Assembly: GCA_964034945.1 (NCBI GenBank)
Contig: OZ035962.1
Span: 15,433,388 to 15,497,387, forward strand
Length of the DNA: 64,000 nt
Source of the DNA: Chrysopilus asiliformis
Lineage: Eukaryota; Arthropoda; Insecta; Diptera; Rhagionidae
Direction of reading: 5' to 3'
Shown: piece after piece, positions 57,510-64,000 of the stretch
Layout of the letters: each line of letters begins with the position of its first letter
Numbering within the stretch: the stretch's first letter is position 1
The notes under the pieces: generated by a model
What the model was told of the DNA's origin: nothing
What the model saw: only the letters and a program-made list of their open reading frames with translations
Databases searched by the model: none
Made by a program: the position numbers and the translations under genes

Positions 57510-59616
57510 GTAGTTAAATTGACTATTTTTTCAATTGAAATTAACTATTTTGTAATTGGAATTAACTATTTTAGTGATAACTAGTCCCGATTTCCCATGA
57601 CAAAGTAGTTAGATTTACTATGTGTAGCACAGACTCTCAAGGACAGGTGCTGTCAAGATCAACGAATATCAAATCTGCAACGATTCAAAATTGAGGTTGA
57701 GGAAAAGACGAGCTGGTTCAAAATCTCTGGCGATAAAATACAAGCTCAATGTCGAGTTGCAAATATTGCAAATAAGTGGGAAATTATTGGACCATGGCGA
57801 CCAAAAAATGCTTTGGTTTATACAGTCATTATATTTCTAAGTTCTTTTAGTTCTCGTTTTTAATTTTGGTAATTTCCTATAGAAGTTTTCTTTTTTCAAC
57901 GTTTTTGACAAATAGAAATTGCAGTTCCGTTTCAGCTATCGTTCCAGCTAAATTCACAGATAATCATATTTTTATTGTAAAAAGTTAATTGTCATTTAAA
58001 AATACTATAGTATTTTTCCCCTCCAAGAGGTCTTAAAGTATGAAAAAACCATCCTTGATTTTGACCTTTCTGCGTTGTTACTCCCAAACGACTCGTCTTA
58101 CTTGAAACCCTTCTATGGAGCACTTATAGTCCATTGAATTTACTGTAAAAGTTCATACTTTTGTTCCTGTAACATAGGTCAGATAACCATTTACCCATGC
58201 CCAACCTCTTCCAAAACTTATACTACGCTTTTTCTTTTGAATAAAACTCTTAAAATTTACAAAAATTTGCAACGTGCTTCTATCATTTCGTTAATATTAT
58301 ATTTAATGAAAACACGCATTTTATTTCAAGGTGCAAATATCTTAGCCAGAAAAATCATCGAGACGGAAATGAAATTTGTTGAAAATTCGGTTTGCACGTG
58401 GTCAACTGAAAAAATCAAAACAAACGAAATTTTATTGATGTTTCTATTTTTAACAGAAATTCTTTCGCGTTTGTGATTTGTTAGCAAATATGTTTCTCTG
58501 AAGGTATAGCAGCATATTTTGCTGTTTGTTATGCGTCAGAAATTTGTACCAACCACATGAGAACAATAATATTTGATGAAGAAATATCTAACAAGTAGTA
58601 GAAATAGCATAAACGCTTTTGGCGGTCCATCTGGAAATATCTCAAAGTAAATTCTCCACAAAGTATACCTAATAATACAGGGCACTTAAATCTTATATAC
58701 AAGATGAAAACAAGAAAGAAACAAACCGAGTCCATAACAATAAACGATCACCAGTTTGGATATATTCAATAAAATCCGAATCAAAAATGATGCAAGTGCC
58801 CTCAGCGAAGATCTCTTCCATATTACGGATATTTCTTATGGTTTCCATTGGTTGGCATTATTTTTAAAAAATCTGGTTTGGTTCGCTTGTCTTCGCTTAA
58901 CGCCTTGCAAGACGAATGCGGCCGGCCTCGACTGATTCTATAAGTTAATAAAAATTCGAAAGGTAAACAAACAAAAAGGAAGTGAACCGATCGTAGGCGA
59001 ATGTTGGAATTTAAAGATCTGGGCACATTTTTCCACAGCATATTCCAACCGCATTTGATCTTCCTGCATGAAAGTATGTAACCGAAGCTACTCTGAAGAA
59101 AAGTTGAGTATCTCAGCCAGTTTAGCATCTTATGGTCGGACGAGTTGAGATTCAGTGTTCATAACTGTGTACGCCATCATCATTCCGATAATCCAGCATT
59201 GCCGGTGGCTGTTCTTTATGATTTCTCGGAATGGACCACCTGAGGATTATTGTTGTTGAATAGTCTTTCGTCTGGATCTCTCTCAGTCCAGCACTACTTG
59301 CACCGAGACCTGATACTTACTTGGCCCATAAGATCAGAATATCAGGCTAACAATCGGATGAATATGGATGGATATAATCCTGTATAACATTTCAATATAC
59401 GGAAGTCTTCGGACTGCTTAGATGATTATTGAAAATTAATATTTCATAATTTCTGAGACTGAAATTATGAATCTGTATTAGAGTCTGTGGACATATTATA
59501 TTGAATCACCCAATTTGTCTTATTAAAAAAAATGCGATTAAAAACAAATATTTGGACGGCAAATTAAAAAGATTCCGAAAGGCATGTTTTTTTCAGAATG
59601 AAATTGTTTTGAAAAA
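57510..59616. other. Intergenic, no gene seen
   Basis: A 101-codon minus frame (58823-59128) and smaller ones show no clear domain. 58880-59350 is GC-balanced. Confidence 0.3.
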
Positions 59617-60193
59617 TATCAGTTGTGATCAACACAAAACTTTCCTCTGCAATATTAATTTCGGTAAAATATGTAAAAAAAAATGTTTTTCAAATATCTT
59701 GAGAACCGTTCAAGATACATATAAACCGTTAAAACAAAAAATTCAGAAAATTTTATATCCTTTAAATTTTGTGATATTCATTGTTCCCAAAGCGCATAGA
59801 GTTCGATTTTTTTTTGAAAAAGGGTGTTTTTTGTATGGGAGATACCCGTTATAGCTACCGATACTTTTCCAAAAGTAAGCTATAATGGGTTCCTACCATT
59901 TTTGTAGAACTTATTTAGAAAAAATTTTAAGTCGCTAGGTCAACGCGTTCTCGAGTTATTTAAGATACATAAAACGGACATATCGAAAGACTGATGGACC
60001 GACAGACTTTCTGATCAGTACACGAAATCCGTTTCAGGCAAAATTATAAGATGCACGGACATCCTCATAATTTTGCCTGAAATGGATTTCGTACTCATCA
60101 GAAAGTTTCTAAATATATGCCCCAGTTCTCGAGTCTTCGAGGTCTTCGTCATGAATACAATACTTTCCCTCTATAGCAGAGGGAAGTAAAAAT
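59617..60193 (-). mobile_element. D2 DINE-like element, minus
   Basis: TATCAGTTGTGATCAACAC, CTTGAGAACCGTTCAAGATA, TACCCGTTATAGCTACCG, TTATTTAAGATACATAAAAC and the terminal hairpin TTTCCCTCTATAGCAGAGGG. The TCTG array is nearly gone. Confidence 0.65.
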
Positions 60194-63100
60194 AAGTGAA
60201 AATTTGTATTCGAAAATTGGAAAAGTATTTTTCCTCATTTCCAGTAAAAAAATACAGGAATTTTACTCTCGGCAAATGGAAAAAACCAATACTTTTAAAA
60301 AAAGTTGTTTAAAAATCGTGAATTTAAGGTTTTTTTTGCGAAACTTCGGCGAGTTTTTTTTCGGAAACGAGGAGTTAGGAACGAAAAATGGTTTGCAAAA
60401 AAACGTGACTGACCTTAAATTTTCATTGTGTGTTCCCTCCATGACACATGTAGCCAGGCGGGATTTTTAGAAGATTCCCCTTAAAAAGGGTAAAGGGGAT
60501 TTAAAAACAAGGGGGCAGTTAGAAGACTAAAAAATTCTTTCGGGGGTTTTCGAGTTCGCTGGTATTGGAATTTTCAAGGGGGCAGTTCATAAAATACCAC
60601 GCGGTAATTCTCGGCCTTTCTAATCTCCCACCCCCTACTTTCGTCAAACTTTTTCGCGATTTTTTGTTGAGTTTAGCACAAACTATCGGCTAATCAAAGA
60701 GTGTTTTTTTGCACTTTTCTTGAAAACTATGCACCCTATTAGGAATTTAGATAACTTTTCATTATAGTTCATGTTGCATGACAGATGCGCAATATTTTTA
60801 TATTATAATTATTTTATTCCACGTCAAAAACTGTCAGTTGTGCAGAGGATATTCGGGAACGGGTCGAAATTCGAGATCAGTTTTCAGTTTATAGTTTAGG
60901 CTGAAAATTGTTTGTTGTCATGAATTTTTAATGGAAAGATGCCTTAACAAGTGAATCAAACCGTGAACTAATTAAATGTTAAAATTTTGTACCAAAATGG
61001 AATTTAACGTAGTTAAAGAGTACGGATCGACGAAAATGGACCCCATTAGTGGAATTTAGCAAGGATTTTGCATGTACAAAAAACAGATGGGAAACAAGGA
61101 ACGCCATCGTCGCCATACATGAAGATCAAGGCGTTTAACGATAAAATATAACACCACCTACAGTCCAACTGAAGGCATAAATGACATCGTAGTGTGGCAA
61201 TAGCAGTCCATGTGGTCAAGATTTCAGAAAGATATTTGAAAGACCCTTAGGACAGCTCACCGTCTTGCTCCACTCGATCTTTGTTCCTGCGAAATTGTGT
61301 TTCTGGTGGATGTCGCCGGCCGGTGCCAACCTACACCTTGTTGATGCTTCTGACGATCTTCGGAGGAGATTTATACAGATGGGGGAGCTGCTGCTGCATA
61401 GCAACAAGTATTCAATGCCCAACCGATGAAAGGAAACCGATTCAACGATTTTATATATGCTATACTTAACCCCAATGGAATTCATCTAAAGATCTACTCG
61501 TCCAGTGGATGCTATTTAAACGAAAAACAGCCAGAGAAGATGTTAGATAAATGAAAGAACGAAAAGCATTGGAATTTAACGACTAAACTTTGGTTGGATG
61601 GGCATATAGAGAAGTACGAAGCAAAAACCCAAGATCTCCCATCAGCGACAAATTATCAAGAAATGCATGGGAGACTTAAATCTTGTTGAGGTGCAGGTGT
61701 TCTATAGACTCATAGGCGCCAGACTGCATTCCAATTCATTCTCTCATCGCGAACGAAGAATGAAAATGTTTTATTGGCTTTCGGTTCTTTTTAATTTTCC
61801 ACCCAACCTCTTCTATACTATACATAACGTATTCAATTCCAATTGTGTGCACCTACGTGGATTAAGTCGCCGTAGGAGAATAAATCGGTACTAGCCGCAG
61901 AAAGGTGAGTCTGGAGTTCACGACTTCCATTCTTAGTCAGTTCAGAAACCAGAACCGCAGCTGAGTTTATTTCGTGGTTAATTCAGTTTTGTTGGTAGGC
62001 GGCGGCGGCGGCGGATCTAGGGTCACATTTGGCGTTTAACCAATTTCAGATTATCTTCGGCTCACTGAGAACCCTATCTTGGTCAATAACTTTGACCAGA
62101 ATTAGTGCATTTAGGCTTATCTTAATCGATGAATCGAATTACCTTGGCTTATCTAGATTTTATAATGGAATCTAAGAAAGAATTTTTCTATAAAAAAAAC
62201 TTGAGTTAAAGCGGATAATTTTGAATATTTAAGAAAATATTATGACAAATCCACGACTGTAATACCGAACTCTAAGACCAAATTCAACACTCTAAAAAGT
62301 AATTCAATAATTTATGTAATTTTAAGTAGACAAATAAAAGTAAATTGTCAAGCGATAAAACGAAATTTGTTTAAAGATTGATCAAATTATCACTTTTTTC
62401 TCTCCGTGGTTTTTGTTCAAATTTTTGCACATCGCTCACGGGCGTTAGATCGCTCACGGGCGTGTGCTCATGGTCGTGAGTGAGTAACGAGGTTTAAGAC
62501 AGTGTTTAGATGTTTAGAAGAGATTGTTTAGAAGATAGTGTTTAAAACGAGGCATTCATAAAAGATTCCACTGTATTTTGACTGAGACATGTTTACCAAC
62601 ACAACAACGAAAAAATCGCGCGAATCGGACTAATACAACCTGTGAAATTACAAAATTCCCGTTACTTTTAGAACACACCTCGTATATTTATAAAATTAAT
62701 TGGTATTTTTGTTAGTTTATTTTTATGTTATTGTATATGATATCTGAATTACATTCATTGTTTTTTTTTTGTAAAATTGTTGAATTCAAATGCTTCCAGG
62801 ATTATTCAACTTCAGGTGAAAACTGTGCACTTATTAACACGCATAAGTGCAGATAAATGTGCATTTATCCGTGCAACGCATAAATGCACAGCACGGCTAA
62901 ATGCAAGTAAATTGCGACAAAAATCGTTGTGCATTTAGGCGTTTTCTTCTGTAAAAGTAAGTCGTCCCACATCCAGCTTATTTTCCAGATTTTTATTTCT
63001 AGGCCGAGTGCGAACCTAATCGCGCAACTGCGAAACCACACAATCAGAAGCCTCGCAGGACGAAAATCTACTGAATCTTTTAATGTGACCGCCTTAATTC

Positions 63101-63230
63101 ACATTTAAACCAATTTTAATTGTGCGATTCAGTATAATTTTCATGTGCTACACAACGTAACTGATTTCAAAATAATTTGTTCAAATTGTTTCCTAATTGG
63201 ACGATTTTTTTTACCGATTACAGTTAAAAT
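60194..63230. other. Intergenic, no gene seen
   Basis: 61190-62000 is GC-balanced and has an AAAGGTGAGT splice-donor-like site at about 61902, so an untranslated exon is possible but unproven. A tandem pair of ATCGCTCACGGGCGT is at 62430-62463, and ATAAATGCAC-type motifs recur at 62830-62940. Confidence 0.3.
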
Positions 63231-63271
63231 TACCCCGTTGTAAGGTCCGGAAAATTAATCTTTAACAACAA

Positions 63272-63465
63272 ATGGCTGGAGAAAAATCTCAGCTTTATAA
63301 AATTATTATGAAAGGGCACTGGTCACGAATAGAACGTTTCATTTTATTTTCTTGTTCTACGGTTATGAGAAAATTTGCAAATCGTGAACTTTTAACAAAG
63401 AATCGAAGTGAAGACCAGACCTTTATGCCGAAGACTACAGTCGGACATGATGAGAAAGTCAGGTA
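63272..63465 (+). CDS. Possible coding exon, unrecognised
   Basis: ATG at 63272 in the context ACAACAAATGGCTGG opens a 64-residue frame ending at GTCAG followed by a GTAAGA donor-like site (63464-63469). There is no recognised domain and no downstream exon was found in the remaining 500 bp. A chance frame is quite possible. Confidence 0.15.
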
Positions 63466-63974
63466 AGATCACGATGAATGATGAAGGTATTAAATTAAAG
63501 TGAAATAGATTGGAGCGAATAACGACTTAAACGAATGGCCGCTGGGTACAATAACTTTAAGTTTAATATAATAAAATTGTTATAATGAAAAATAACAAAA
63601 GGGCATTAATTGGTTGGTTGGCATAATAATCATTTTGCAACAGCGAACAAAATTTCTTGATATACTGATGGAGATAAAATAATTGAAGATTACAAATGAC
63701 ATGGCGTCCTACCCGGATTTTTGATCTGCAATTGTATGAATTTTGAAATTGATCCAGCTGACAAAACAATTGAGATGAACTCTTTGGATAAAATAGAATA
63801 ACGAATAATCATTTTAGTATCTTTTAAGATGCTGAAATATATTTCTAAATTAATCTAAACTAAAAATCTAGTCTGGCAGCATTATATTTTTACAGACAGG
63901 ACTCTTTTATGCACAAATCACGTTTCAGTTATTCCAATTGGAATTTGATGTGTGAAGTTATGTAAACAGTTTTG

Positions 63975-64000
63975 AGCCTGTTCACATTGGTTGAAGTAGT
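63975..64000 (+). mobile_element. Left end of a second copy of the 163-bp MITE, cut by the window edge
   Basis: CCTGTTCACATTGGTTGAAG and the following bases match the terminus at 3772-3796 with few differences. The element runs out of the window. Confidence 0.6.

Overview
This window is from a eukaryotic nuclear genome, most likely an insect and probably a fly (Diptera). The evidence is a spliced MADF-BESS gene with GT/AG introns, a spliced gene of the CENP-B/jerky/Tigger type, AATAAA poly(A) signals, AT-rich intergenic DNA, and many short non-autonomous DNA transposons, including interspersed elements built like Drosophila DINE-1/INE-1. The species cannot be named from the sequence alone.

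Only two protein-coding genes are well supported, both on the + strand. The first (4947-7307, three exons, 250 aa) is a MADF-BESS protein, a family of DNA-binding transcriptional regulators. The second (coding 42478-42495 joined to 45405-46403, 338 aa) has two N-terminal helix-turn-helix modules of the CENP-B/pogo type and no DDE transposase core, so it looks like a transposase-derived host gene. Its first coding exon is only six codons, and a 2.9-kb intron full of repeats follows.

The rest is a layered graveyard of mobile elements. (i) DINE-like families: D1 starts with a TATACCC...GGGTATA hairpin, D3 with a TACTC...GAGTA hairpin, D2 with an ACTTTCCTCT...AGAGGGAAAGT hairpin. Each is followed by a TCCG/TCTG array and a similar body, and D1 and D3 carry subterminal inverted repeats at both ends. 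D4 and D5 are less well defined. (ii) TTAA-flanked piggyBac-like MITEs at 33.2-33.8 kb and 55.2 kb. (iii) TA-flanked pogo/Tigger-like elements at 2.5-3.3 kb and 36.1 kb, with solo ends at 17.5 and 44.2 kb. (iv) TA-flanked CACTSTAG elements at 23.4, 27.9 and 39.8 kb. (v) TTA/TAA-flanked Harbinger-like MITEs at 0.2, 10.0 and 43.1 kb. (vi) A foldback element with a 9-bp target-site duplication at 49.2 kb. (vii) A MITE nested inside a MITE at 3.7-4.0 kb. A 4.5-kb segment (22322-31333) is present as two almost identical tandem copies.

The most distinctive observation is in the piggyBac-like MITEs. Two related elements carry, at exactly the same place inside the terminal repeat, a hairpin with 8-nt arms and a TTTT loop. 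The arm sequences differ at five of eight positions and every difference is compensated on the other arm. Two such MITEs also occupy two TTAA sites about 20 bp apart in one D2 element, and an uninterrupted D2 paralogue at 37.8 kb shows the empty sites. All calls were made by eye; no alignment or database search was run.
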